Source: Hydractinia symbiolongicarpus
Lineage: Eukaryota > Cnidaria > Hydrozoa > Anthoathecata > Hydractiniidae
DNA: 64,000 nucleotides
Direction: 5' to 3'
NCBI RefSeq assembly: GCF_029227915.1
Contig: NC_079889.1
Coordinates: 10,108,001 to 10,172,000, forward strand
Position 1 is the first letter of the stretch. Each line of letters opens with the position of its first letter. The translations under genes and the position numbers were made by a program. Below are positions 47,640 through 59,500 of the stretch, piece by piece. The notes under the pieces were generated by a model that was not told where the DNA came from, did no database searches, and saw nothing but the letters and a program-made list of their open reading frames with translations.

Positions 47640-49400
47640 ACTTCAGAGGTTGGTTTTGTTCTTAGGCTAGCTTTTCTTCTTCTTTTGACACCATGTTCTA
47701 ATTGTTTTACGAACAATAAATTTTATCCCTTGTTTCTTGTTATGTTTTGTTTACCGTTATTTTTTATATACCCATCATTGGTAAGAATGTCGTAGGGTCC
47801 TGGGTCTTTATTTTACGATAATTTATTTATTTTCAGGCAAAGATGCAATCTTTTTTATGACGTTATCAGAAAACAATCACAAGGTCAAATAAAATAAATA
47901 AGTAACAAATAAAAAAAATTCCGATATCTTATCGCCAGTTTTATGCTACGTTATAACAAACGACGCCTAGTTTTGGTATATTTTCAACTTCCCAGTGTTT
48001 TATGTTTTCCAAGTCAAACACACGGTATGTATTTAACGTATTACATTTAGTATTTCCCAACCAAGGAATTTATAAGGCTCTCAAGTTCTATCTCTGACTT
48101 TTATAAACAAATCTGCTATGATCTAATGCTGCTAGCTATACTTGCCAGCTAGCTAGCAGGTCAAAAAGGCTGAATTAGCTAATTACCCTGTTATCCAATG
48201 TCATTCAAAGTACTTTAGACCACTTTCCACCTGATGTATATAGCTGTTTTGGTTTCATTTTGAGAACAATAAAGTATGCACACACTTTTGTGTAGGTTAT
48301 AAAGAAGTAGGACTTCCACAAAATGACTATTAATTAAGAATAACAATTTTTTCTTTGGGGGATGGAGCATAAGATTCAAGAGGAACTGGTATTAAATTTT
48401 AACTATATTTTTTAAATTCTACTTAAAGAAAACACTTGATTTGAAGCGTATATTCTTTTTTGAATGGATTTCTTTATTACTGTGGTCTGTTGTTTATATG
48501 TCTACCGAAATGCTTGCGTATGTGTAAAAAAACCGCAAATTTTTTAACTTTTGTAAACAATAAGTCATTTATTCAAGCCCAACACCAGCATTCAGATAAA
48601 TCTGGATTACTTAATCTAATCCAAACCAATACCACTAAGCTTCAGTCACCATTCTATAAAGTATAATTCTATTCTTTTGTTGACCACCAAACAATATATA
48701 TGGAAATATTTCATTACCCCTAAATCCCAGACCTAATTTGTCATGTCTCACTTTATGTTTGTGTCATCAAGCTCGTGTTAAATTCTTGTTTTGTCTATAC
48801 ATCTGGTAGCCTCAACACTTTAGTAGATTTGGTAAGTGGTGGCGTCCCTTTAATAGTACCTATGTTATATTATTTGTGTACAGTATTACAAAAATTAAAT
48901 TTTAGAATTTGTTTTCTTACAGACTCTCTTCTAAAGAATCTGGAAGGTGTTACTACGTTAAATTATATAGTAAAAAAATTAACTTCCTACAGCTGAAGAG
49001 GATATATACTTGTCTCATTAGAGAACAAGAACATGCTGGATTAAACAAAAATAAAATTAACCTGACACTAGCAATAACAACCTGAGAACGAACTAAACAC
49101 AAGCTTATTCAGCTATTTGAATATAATAAAGCTGAAAATGCCAGACCCCTGTACTTTCGTTTTATTCTCTGCTAACAAAATTAAGTGTAGGAAGAGTTGT
49201 TTCTGTAACATCTGTTGAATAAGACTTTAAGTAAAGAAAGTGTTTACAAAGGAAAATTTGATAGCAAAACTTAAAAAATTTTAGCGGTTGAGCTTTTCAA
49301 AATACAACTGCTAGTTACAGAAAGGCGTTTTTGCCCCTACCTCTCAACCACATCCGTAGTGAAGTGTTGTGTTTCGATTTTATATATTGTTTTCATTTTA
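47640..49400. other. Upstream flank of the Fic gene
   Basis: AT-rich. Any 5' exon or promoter of the Fic gene should lie here but none was recognised. A frame at 48775-48996 shows no known domain. Confidence 0.4.
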
Positions 49401-49413
49401 TTTGTTTTCAGTC

Positions 49414-50353
49414 ATGCCTGATGTAGCTTCCACCATGACTTTCAGCAAGGATGACGACACATCCACTATAATATCTCAAGTTTTACAGTTTTATACCCAT
49501 TATAATAAAATAAAAAATTGTGATAAACAGAAATTGTGCATAAGAAAAATAAACATTGACTTTGTTTGTCATGTTCAAACAGAAGAGGATATTGGGGTAA
49601 AAAATAAAGAAGAAACTACAAAATTATTGGCAAATTCATCAAGATGAAAAGAGTGCTAGTCAAGAAGAAATTCATGAGTTAGAAAGAGAATTTGGGGGTG
49701 TATCCTCAAAAATGGAAAGGGAAACATATAACCTTTACAGGGCTTACGAACATTTACGTGTCCTACAAAATGATGTAGACAAGAACGAGCTGTTCGAATG
49801 TTTTTTTTTGATTGAGGTAGATGAGTTTATAACCGGTGTACATAAAATTTTGATGAATGATTTAACAGATGAACCTAAACCAAAAAGGGTAAAGTTGAGT
49901 CAACCAGGAAACTTCAGTACGGCTATAAGAAAAACAGCATATAATGGTGAAACCTTTTATCCACATTTCACAACAGAAAGATTTGCACAGACTTCACTTC
50001 AACATCTGGTTGATAAATATAATGATGATGTTAAGAAGTACAAAAATATGATTGCCAAATCCAAGGAACCGTTTGCAGAATCGCTGTCTTTTTTATTCAA
50101 AACAGCTGCTAAGTTTTTATTTGTGTTTTTATATCTTCACCCGTTTTCGGATGGTAACGGACGATTAGGAAGACTGTTATGTTGTTATTTGCTTCAGTTG
50201 TTTTGTCCTTTCCCAAGTCCGATATACAATGTTTACAGTGAAACCGAAAGAAGCGATTATGTTAAAATCCTTGTGGAAATGAGAAAGTCATTTAAAAAAA
50301 ATGGTGAAGAAGAAATAGAATTAGATAATGAGGGTAAGAAACTTGTAAATTAA
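49414..50353 (+). CDS. Fic-domain protein (AMPylase-type), apparent frameshift
   Basis: An acceptor TTTGTTTTCAG ends at 49411 and an ATG follows at 49414. The first frame runs to 49647. The rest is in the next frame, open from about 49598 to the TAA at 50353. In the second frame the Fic core is clear: a flap-like PGNFS...YNGETFYPHFTTE, then the catalytic loop HPFSDGNGRLGR (50138-50173) with the essential His, and an adjacent helix. Just before it, SSKMER (near 49700) lies where many Fic proteins carry the inhibitory (S/T)xxxE(G/N) helix; Glu is kept but Gly/Asn is Arg. Known: Fic enzymes transfer AMP or other nucleotide parts onto proteins; animals normally have one, the ER protein FICD with TPR repeats, which are absent here. 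The one-base frame change falls in an A-rich stretch at 49598-49645, so it may be a true lesion or a sequence error. Confidence 0.78.
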
Positions 50354-51792
50354 TGAACTGCACGAATGTGATCCAAAACCTTTGTGTAGACTTATACTTG
50401 ATAGTAACCGTTACACATGGAGGAAATTGATTTTTATGTTACGCGAAGAGAGTCTTAACGAATCAAAATTTTAAATAACTTAAGCATTGCAAATGTTATA
50501 ATAAATTTCGTAAGTATTCTGCCAACGTCTTTTTTCTTTCGAACTGTTGGCTTGCGTCACTTCATACAATATCGAAATCGCAGAAATATGTTCTGCAACA
50601 ATTTCCTCAACAAACTGATTTCTATGTTATATCATTTCGCATAATTTAATTCCGGTTTAATGATCTAGACTATTTTGTTTTCTCCTTTATTTGCTTTTTA
50701 CCTTGCAGCTTGATAAAAAGCTATGCGAATTTATATATTTTTTTCTTTATGTATGTCTTCTAAATAAAAAGTAAAATGAGAGAAAAAAATTTATAAAGAC
50801 CTTTTTTTTGGACTAGCAAACGCAAAAACTAGTTCTATGGAAAACGCACTAAATATGGACTTCTCATAAATCAACCCACGCAAAAATTTAATTCAGTAGC
50901 GTTGTTTAATAAAGTTATTAGTAATCAGTACCTTTCTTTGTCCAACACTCAATCACATTTGAGAATTACATTTTTTATTCCATAACGCTGTTTAGATTAT
51001 TTTTTTTAGTATTATATTACTGTGACTTGTGATTTGTCATGTTTTCTAATCTTTTTGTGTCGATGATACACGAACTTGCCTATCTAATGGGCCCTATATG
51101 TTTGGTCGCAAAATTTGATTGCAAATTGACGGAACTAATCGACGTATAGGTATACCAAATTATAGGCCTTAGGATGAAAAAAATGATGCAATTTTTTCAC
51201 ATTAATAAATTCAACTGTGTATTATTTATACATGTTCAAGTTTTTGGTGGCAAAATTTGCTATTCTTTAAACATAGGCATCATTTATGCAGCTTAATTAA
51301 ATCAAAGAATCTTGAGCTTTTTGCGTAATTATAAAGTATCTTATTATATATATATATTGTCACTAATTATATGTACTTTTTTACTGTTCATAATTTTTTA
51401 TGATATCAATTTGTAATTTGGACTGCTCATTTTAAAAGCAAAAAAAAAATATTTGTTTTGATACGGAAGCAAAATTTAATTTTGGATTAAATTTTAAAGT
51501 ATTGCCAGTTATTGTATGCACTTTTTGTACTTGTTTCTAAGTGTTTATGATTTTAATTTGTAATTTGGACTGCTTTTTAAAAGGCAAAATGGGCAAACAA
51601 CATCAAATATTGTGTACGAAAGTTTTTCCGACGAAAATTTTGGTTCGTAATGTATGTAGCAATCCTCCCATGGTACAAAGAAACACTACTTAGATGCCCT
51701 GAAGTGGAACTCACGCCATGTGAGTATCAATATTTTCATTGTTTCACTTTAGGTTGGTATACACTACTTCTGATTAGGCGAAGTGAAATTCT
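50354..51792. other. Downstream flank of the Fic gene
   Basis: AT-rich, with two related stretches near 51360-51470 and 51515-51600 (AATTTGTAATTTGGACTGCT) forming a diverged direct repeat. No gene recognised. Confidence 0.4.
50500..50505 (+). terminator. Candidate polyadenylation signal of the Fic gene
   Basis: AATAAA about 147 bases after the TAA stop at 50353. Confidence 0.35.
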
Positions 51793-51965
51793 TGGTGGCG
51801 CCGTAGCTTATACTAGTCAGAACTCTCGCACCTTATGCGTGAGACCAGGGTTCGATTTCCCCTGATGGCAATTTAATATGGACTAGTGATTATTTTCATA
51901 GCCTCGGGTTAACTCAAGCAATGCGAGTGTAAATCTAAGTGTTCAACCCTGGATGAAAAAAGTCA
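51793..51965 (+). mobile_element. tRNA-derived SINE copy (family A)
   Basis: The head has A box TGGCGCCGTAGCTTATACTAG and B box GGGTTCGATTTCCCC. The body CATAGCCTCGGGTTAACTCAAGC matches the two minus-strand copies near 60200 and 60700. Confidence 0.65.
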
Positions 51966-51989
51966 TGCGATAGCGAGCTACTTGTGATC

Positions 51990-52310
51990 AAGTTTCGCGG
52001 GGATTAAATTTCGTTGTTGAGCTCGTCCGCAAAAATCTAGCATTTCGCTGAGACCTATTTTTGCGGATATGTCCTTTTCTAATATTTCGCGGGGACTTAA
52101 TTTCGCTTTTTGAAATTTTGGAAAACTTTTGAAACCGGCAAATTTTCTTATATAAATTTCGCGGACAAGTATTCAAAAATACGTACGGACAAATCTTCGC
52201 GGATGGCTACTTTTGAGATTTTCGTGGGAACTTAATTTCGCGGATTAGGCAAAATTCGCGAAATCCGCGTAACTTAACCCTCGCGAAAATTTATCCCTAT
52301 AAGTGACATT
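51990..52310. repeat. Dispersed 'TTTCGCGGGGACTTAATTTCGC' repeat
   Basis: The motif TTTCGCGGGGA(C/T)TAAATTTCG and its complement recur at about 51998, 52083, 52155, 52190, 52230 and 52250, mixed with GCGAAATCCGCG. The block is probably a MITE or foldback; exact ends not defined. Confidence 0.5.
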
Positions 52311-53575
52311 CGCACGAAAAATCTGGCTCATATGAATGTGGAAAGTGCAGTAGCAGCTGTCCACTTTTGTTTTGCGTTTGTGATTTTTTTTCCCGCGTTT
52401 GTAAACTTTCTACTGCGTTTGTTTATATTCCTTGCTACCATATTTAAACTTAAACGCAGTTGCTATAGTTACAGGCAATACGGGAAAATATCTGTCAAGA
52501 CGTTTATTCTAATTCACGTTAGTATTTGAAAATATCAATGCTGCCACTTTACCTGGGTAACATGTTAATAATTTTTCTCACAATTCTCTGAAATAAAAGC
52601 ACAAATTTTCGTCTTTTTAGCTGGACTTGGATCACGCGAAAAAACTTCCTGAACAAGAAAATAACAAGTTAAGTACGTGTGTATTTATGAACTAGGAATT
52701 TTATATAGGTTTAAAGAAACACATATTCAAGAATTAAATTCCTAGTATTCAAGTACACTTGGTGTAAACCAATAGTAAAAATTACAAAAATAAAAATTTC
52801 CCCAAAGAGTGCTGAAAGAATTTTGCATGAAATGCAACAACAAGAACAACAGTTCTAAAAAAATTTCTAAAAAAGTCGTAAGAAATCTATCCAGGACTTA
52901 AAGACATTGGCCCTCAGTAATGAGACCAAATTTGTCATTCATTTCCGCTATAGACAACATTCAATCAACACTGTTCACAAGAGTGAAATGGACACACAGA
53001 CTAAAAAAAACATACAAGGAAAGAATCACACTAATTGAAGTAGATGTAAGGCAAATGATATGGTGCAACCAAACAATGCAAGCATACCAATGTAAGCGAA
53101 AGCACCACGCATGCGCTTCTTCGGATCTAAACAGAAACAATCCCTAACAGAACAAGAAACAAGCCCTTCTCAACATTAGCATTATCCTTAGCGTTGTACA
53201 CCCATGGCGTTTGTATACCCAAGGTGTTGTTAACCAATGGCGTTGGAGAGTCTTCTCGTACTGTCAATCATAAGTGTTGAAAATATTGCGAAAGTTGTTT
53301 CTTAATATTACACAAGGTCAATCAACGTCACCTTTACGGCAAGAAAACATAACGGCATTAACAAAAGTCCATTAAAATAGTTGTTTCCACATTTTCATTT
53401 TTATTCACTATTTCGCACGAAAATGCATAGTGTTGGTCAGCGGTAGTATGTGCTTTAAGGAGATTATCATACTTTCAAACCGGCAAAAGTTGTGAACATG
53501 CTTTTGCAGGAACAATTTGGGGACTAGACAGGACTTGAAGAAAAGCTACAATCTGCGGGACCTGTAGTAACTTAC
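52311..53575. other. Interval expected to hold the last MGST3 exon; not recognised
   Basis: A minus-strand acceptor-like CTTGTTCAG near 52650 opens a frame, but joining it to the preceding MGST3 donor phase gives an early stop and no MAPEG similarity. A plus-strand frame at 52920-53147 has no known domain. Confidence 0.35.
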
Positions 53576-56500
53576 CGCCGGTGGAATATCCCTTGGCATA
53601 TACGACTCGTCCAACAATCCAAATTAACCCAGCAACGGAGGCCAGTACCTAAAGTATCAATATACGTTTATACACTAACTCCTGGCCACGCAAATGAAAT
53701 ACATTTTCAAACATGGGACAGCGTGAATCAAACACGAGACATATCAGTGCGAATAAAATCAATTACAGAGCTTTATTCAATAAACAATCTCGCGGAAAAC
53801 AGGGATGCATCGCATTATTAACGTAATATGATTTTGCATATGAAATATAATTGTGATAAGTGAAGTTTAGGAAATAAATTTTCAGTTCTAAAGTATCGAA
53901 ATATTATGTTACGTAGGTTTAAAATCTTTAGGAGTACCAAAATAAACAAAAATAAAATATAAGTGTTATACAATATTTTTTAACGCTTTAAGAAATGGGC
54001 AAGAAAAAAGTTTAAGAGCAGGGTTGGAAAAGGAGTGTTAACTTAAAACAAAGGTCCCTCAGATCTTCTTGACGAATAAAGAAACACAATTGTGTTATTC
54101 AGTATAGATACGTTTTTGACCATCTTCACCTGCTGAGACAGAATGTTACGTTGGGTATAAATATAATTTTAATATAAAAAAATAATTTTAGAAGTGAGCA
54201 TAGATAGAATTTCATTTTCCTTATAAACAGAGCTAGTCTGCCTCGTGGTTCGCTTGCCTATGACATCCATTTTGCATCTTTTTCTTCAGGGGAAACGCCG
54301 AAAAAAAAAAATGCGGAATCACTTTTTGCTTTGCCCTTATATAACCGCATGTTATCCTTAGTTTCACTGTGCAAAGGTAAAACTACAACAGAAAATAAAA
54401 CGTTGATTTTTTTCAGTTCACGAAAAGAGCAAAAATGATTTGTAAGAAGTTATAGTAAGTGATTTTTTTACGGGCAAATAACTCTTATTGTCATTCATTG
54501 TTCATTAAAATTAAAAATCAATTTTTATAAATTTTTTTATATTTAAGAAGTTTGGAATCTATTCTGTGAGTTTTGTTTGATATTTAACTGTATTTGAATG
54601 TTTGTATAAAAAATTGATCTTATTTCGTTATCTATGTCACGTCTGAAAAAAATTGTATTTTGTTATAATGCAGTTTCCCAGTTAATTTCTCTTCCTCTGT
54701 CAACTATGGCCACCCAATTTTTGCCCGTTCATCAAGCGTATATGTAATGTTAAAGTGTTGTTAGTCGTGTCATTTCTCCAGACCTATCATTTGCAATCTA
54801 ACTATACAACACTTCCTTTGCAAGACCCGACAGTAAGTGCATTCAAAATTTGACCCTCCAGACTTTTGTGTCTTACCCGATTCTCGAAGTTATATTCTGA
54901 CACACTGTGAAAGCGAAATCTGTTTTAAGCAGCGTTTTACAAATAACAAGGTCAACTCCCATGAAAGAGCGTTTTAAACTAAAATAAATTTTTTTAACCC
55001 TTGATTTTTTAATCAGTTCCTTATGTTTCTCTTCAATAAAATCATATAAAGCGAGGCAACGATTATACTTCAGCGTTTAATGTATGCATTATTAGGATTT
55101 AGAAGCTTTTTAAGTTGAACAAGGAAGACAAATGTTAGATAGCCAGGTATGGTATTAAAACCTTAATATTTTGAAAAACTTTATCTAACTAGAATTTATT
55201 TTAGGGTGTTTAAATGTTTATAAACACAATACCATATTACATATTATTCCGTTTTCGAAAAAGAACATGAAAAAAATAAGAAACCTCAACTTTTTGATGT
55301 ATATTATTGTATCACCTTATGTATGACCTTATTCTTGTCCTGGTGACTTCTTGTTGGTAAGGTGTTTCACGGAAATTTTAAACTGAGTATCTTTTTCATA
55401 TTAAATTTATTAAATGGTAAGAGAGATACATAAGTTAACCTTGCCAATAATCGTTTGCCTGTGAAAATCTACGGTTTCCCTGAGATTGTCAAAACGGGAA
55501 AAAATGTAAGAAGAATGTCTAAAACAAGTTCACATACCGGATGCTGTATTCCACCAAGAAGCAGACAAATCATTGTAGGTGTATAGTTTTCCAATCTGAA
55601 GTTTAAAAAAAAACGATGTGAGTGAATGTCCTGTTTTTTTATGTGAGTGAATGTCATGTTTTTCATTTTGTCCAATTTTTTGAGGACTTTTGGGGAGAGT
55701 TTTCAACATTTTCTGACATGACGGTATATTTATCAAAAAATGAGGACACTTTCACATTTTTCTCTAAAGAAATTAAGAATATTTCAGGAAATTTGAAAGT
55801 TGATTCCAAAAATTAGGAAAAAGTAATATTGTATATACCCATGTATACATACTTATACAAACTAGATATTAAAAAGTTATGGTGAAAAAGTAAGAAAATA
55901 GTATATTATGACTCTTAACAATTTTTATATGAGTAAAAATGCACATTAGCTTCCTAAGGCTGCAAAGATGAAGAATCGAGTGAGCTTGAACTCACCTCCC
56001 GCTCCTGGTGACTGCACTAATAACCTGATGCTCCTTAGTATTTTGGAAGCTATTGTGAAGGTTTACTTATATACCAATATATCTTATATGCACCGTTGTT
56101 CCTATAGTATAAAAATCCTTACGTATTCTGATGTGCTCTTTGAATACAATTAAAAATTTTCTTTTTATCATCAGTTGTATACATGTCCGGATACTGAAAA
56201 AAATAAATTAAAATTAATTGATATAACAAATTCTTTCTTCATTGAATCAAACTTTTAAAATCTTAGCACCTTTAAAAGTTTTTTGAAATAATTTTATAAG
56301 CGCTCCCTAAGTAGTTTTTTAAACGCGCCCCCCCCATCCCCTCCAATAAGCCCAAATAAACTAAGTCCAACTTCATTGGTAGAAATTGTCAACAAAAGAA
56401 CTCATAAGTCACAGAGAAGAGATAACTATTCTGTAACATGATAATTAGCTGATGCAGCATCATTATACAATACATGCATGTGGTTATTGTAAAGGATTTT

Positions 56501-59500
56501 TCGTATTATTTATCTCTACAACGTTTCTATGCTTTCCATAAAATGGAGTAGTGTGTTGCTTACACTTTCCACTATCTTTAGATAAAATTTATAGGAGATT
56601 TCAGGAGAATTGAGGAGATTTCTGGCATTTTTGTAGGAGATTTTGATATAAAAAATGAGAAGAATTGAGAAGTAATTGAATTTTACAGTCAGAAATAAGG
56701 AGAAATTAAGAGCTTGCTATTGGCAATGATCAAATAGTAATATTGTTAGCAGGCATAAAATAACTGTACAAAATATACAAAGTAAAAATTATATCAAATC
56801 AATGCACAGTAATAATCCAACATTTCCTATCAAGAATAGGTATACTTTTAACATGAAAATCCCTCTATGAGCCCATTACCTGCACCCTTCTTTTACTTTG
56901 AATTGTGAGATCAAAAACTTACAAAAATTGCTTGTATATATATAACATACAAGATTTTAAGAGACATGATATCCAATTTATTCAATGTAGGTACCGTAAC
57001 AAATTTTGAAATACCTCGTGTGCTTACATAGCAGAGAACTCTCCTTTGAAAGTGATTTTAACTAAAACGTTTAATATCTAGTATGTTGGTCAAGTCACTG
57101 GAGAAATATGAAGCAAGGCTCGGATTACAGGTTTGTGTGCAGAAGATGCAAAATGAGAATTTTCTGAGTTCATCAAAGTTGTAGTTACAGAAAATACAGG
57201 TGAATTTTTACAATCAAAACCCAGGTGACAGTGATCAATGAAAAAATCTGGCAACAGTATTGAAAATTAATTCAACATTGTTTCATGGCCAAGCATCCGT
57301 TGAAAAGTTTTACTTGTTCAAAATATGTCAGCAACCTGCTTGGCTGCATAGGGAATTGTTTAGGATCACACGCATTTCAATAACTTCCATACACAATAAA
57401 TATCACTCCTGCATTGTACAGTCAGGTAAAGTTAGCCAGACAAGATTATTAGGAACATCTTTAAGTTCAGGTTTCAAACGGAAAATGAGCAAAACTGATG
57501 AATACTTTGAAATAATAACACATTCAGATGCTAAAGTTTTGTTTCTCAAGCAGTTGCCTTGAATAGCATTGAGGAGATTAAGTCACTCCTGACCAAGTCA
57601 ATGTCATTTTGTAATACTGCAAAAAAGGAACTTTTAGTACAAAATTATACAGAACAGATATCATCATCATCATCATCATTCTCGGCTTAACGTCCGTTTT
57701 CCATGCTAGCATGGGTTGGACGGGGTATATTAATGACCCTCTTCCAATCTGATCTAGACTGTGTTAGATCTAAACTCAACTTCCTCTCTATTAAGTCTGT
57801 CCTTATAACCTCCTGCCAAGTCTTTCTCGGTCTGCCTCTGGGCTTTGCCCCAGGAACTATCAAGTCTCTACACTTTCTTACCCAATTATCCTCCTCCATT
57901 CTTTCCAAGTGCCCCAGCCAATTCAATCTTCTTATCTGGATAACATCTTTAATTCTACAGAGACTTAGCCTGCTTCTTAGCTCATCTGAACTCTTTCTGT
58001 CTCTCAGACTGGCATTACACATCCACCTAACCATTCTCATATCATTCCTTTCTAAACGGTCAAGATCTTCCTGCTTCACTGCCCATGTCTCACTACCGTA
58101 CAACATAACACTTCTTACACAGGCCTCATACAACCTACCTTTTACCTCAATTGACAGAACTCTGCTAGTCAATAAAGGAAGTAACTCTCTAAACTTTTTC
58201 CAAGCAGAACCTATCCTGCAAGTAACACTTCTTCCAACACCCCCTTCACTGCCCAACATATCACCTAAGTAATAGAAGTTCTTAACTATCTCTAACGAGC
58301 CACTGTTGTACATCATTAAAGCTGGAAATACTTCATTCTCTATAATCTCACCTTTGCAACGCTTGCATACAAACTGTATGCCAGCTCTTAACCTTCCACT
58401 AATACTACTGCACTTCTTATGTACCCAATGCTTGCAAGTCTGACAAAAAATTGAGTTACTACCAACCCCTTTCCTGCAAACTCCACAAGGCCACTTTCCA
58501 ACTACAAGGTCACACTTGGCTGCAATGCTACTTATCATGACTTTAGACTTTGCTGTGTTTACCTTCAGCCCTTTCTCTTCTAGTCTTTTCTTCCACTTCT
58601 CAAACTTTTCAACTAATTCTTCCATCGACTCTGCTATGAGAACCAAATCATCTGCATACAATAACTCCCATGGACAACCTGTTCTGAACTCCATCGACAG
58701 CGCTTCTAAGACTAGAATAAACAACAAAGGACTAAGTACAGAACCCTGATGTACACCAACATTTACACTAAATTCATCACTAAGTGAATCGTTAATCCTG
58801 ACACGACTTCTAGCATTGCTGTACATAGACTGAACCATCGTAACTAGCCACTCATCCACACCTAATTTTCTCATAGCCCACCAAATAACTTTACGTGGCA
58901 CTCTATCAAAAGCTTTCTCTAAATCTACAAAGGCAAAATAGAGATTCTTTCTCTTTCCTAAATACTTTTCCTGAAGCTGTCTGAGTAAAAATATTGCATC
59001 TGTAGTGCCACGCCCTGGAACAAAACCAAATTGCATCTTATCTATATCAATTCTTTCTCTAAGTAACTTATCAATCACTCTTTCAATAACTTTCATTACT
59101 TGATCAACCAACTTCAAACCTCTATAGTTACTCCTTTCTAATGCATCACCCTTGCCCTTGAAACAATTCACTATTACACTCCACTGCCACTCACTCGGAA
59201 TAGCACCATCCTTTATAATCTGGTTAGCAAGACTTGTAATAAGCTCAACTCCAATATATCCAGATGCTTTTACCATCTCTGCAACAATAACTGATACTTC
59301 TGCAGCCTTGCCAATCTTCATTTTCCTAATAGCCTCCACTACCCATTCTGTCTTGATCTGCATGGCTGGCCCTTCTACGACATCATCATCAGACAAATTA
59401 TCCTCGTCCCAATCAAACTCAGTGTTAAGCAACCTCTGATAATGATTCTTCCAAGCTACCCTTTTCTCCTCCTCTGTGCTAGCCAAAACACCTTCATCAT

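Noticed and set aside
52600-52660. Candidate last MGST3 exon on the minus strand
   Set aside because: Acceptor looks good, but the phase from the previous exon leads to a stop after a few codons and the sequence lacks MAPEG features.
57703-59439. Plus-strand frames across the LINE (57703-58272, 58516-58749, 59152-59439)
   Set aside because: Antisense shadows of the reverse transcriptase frame; no domain of their own.
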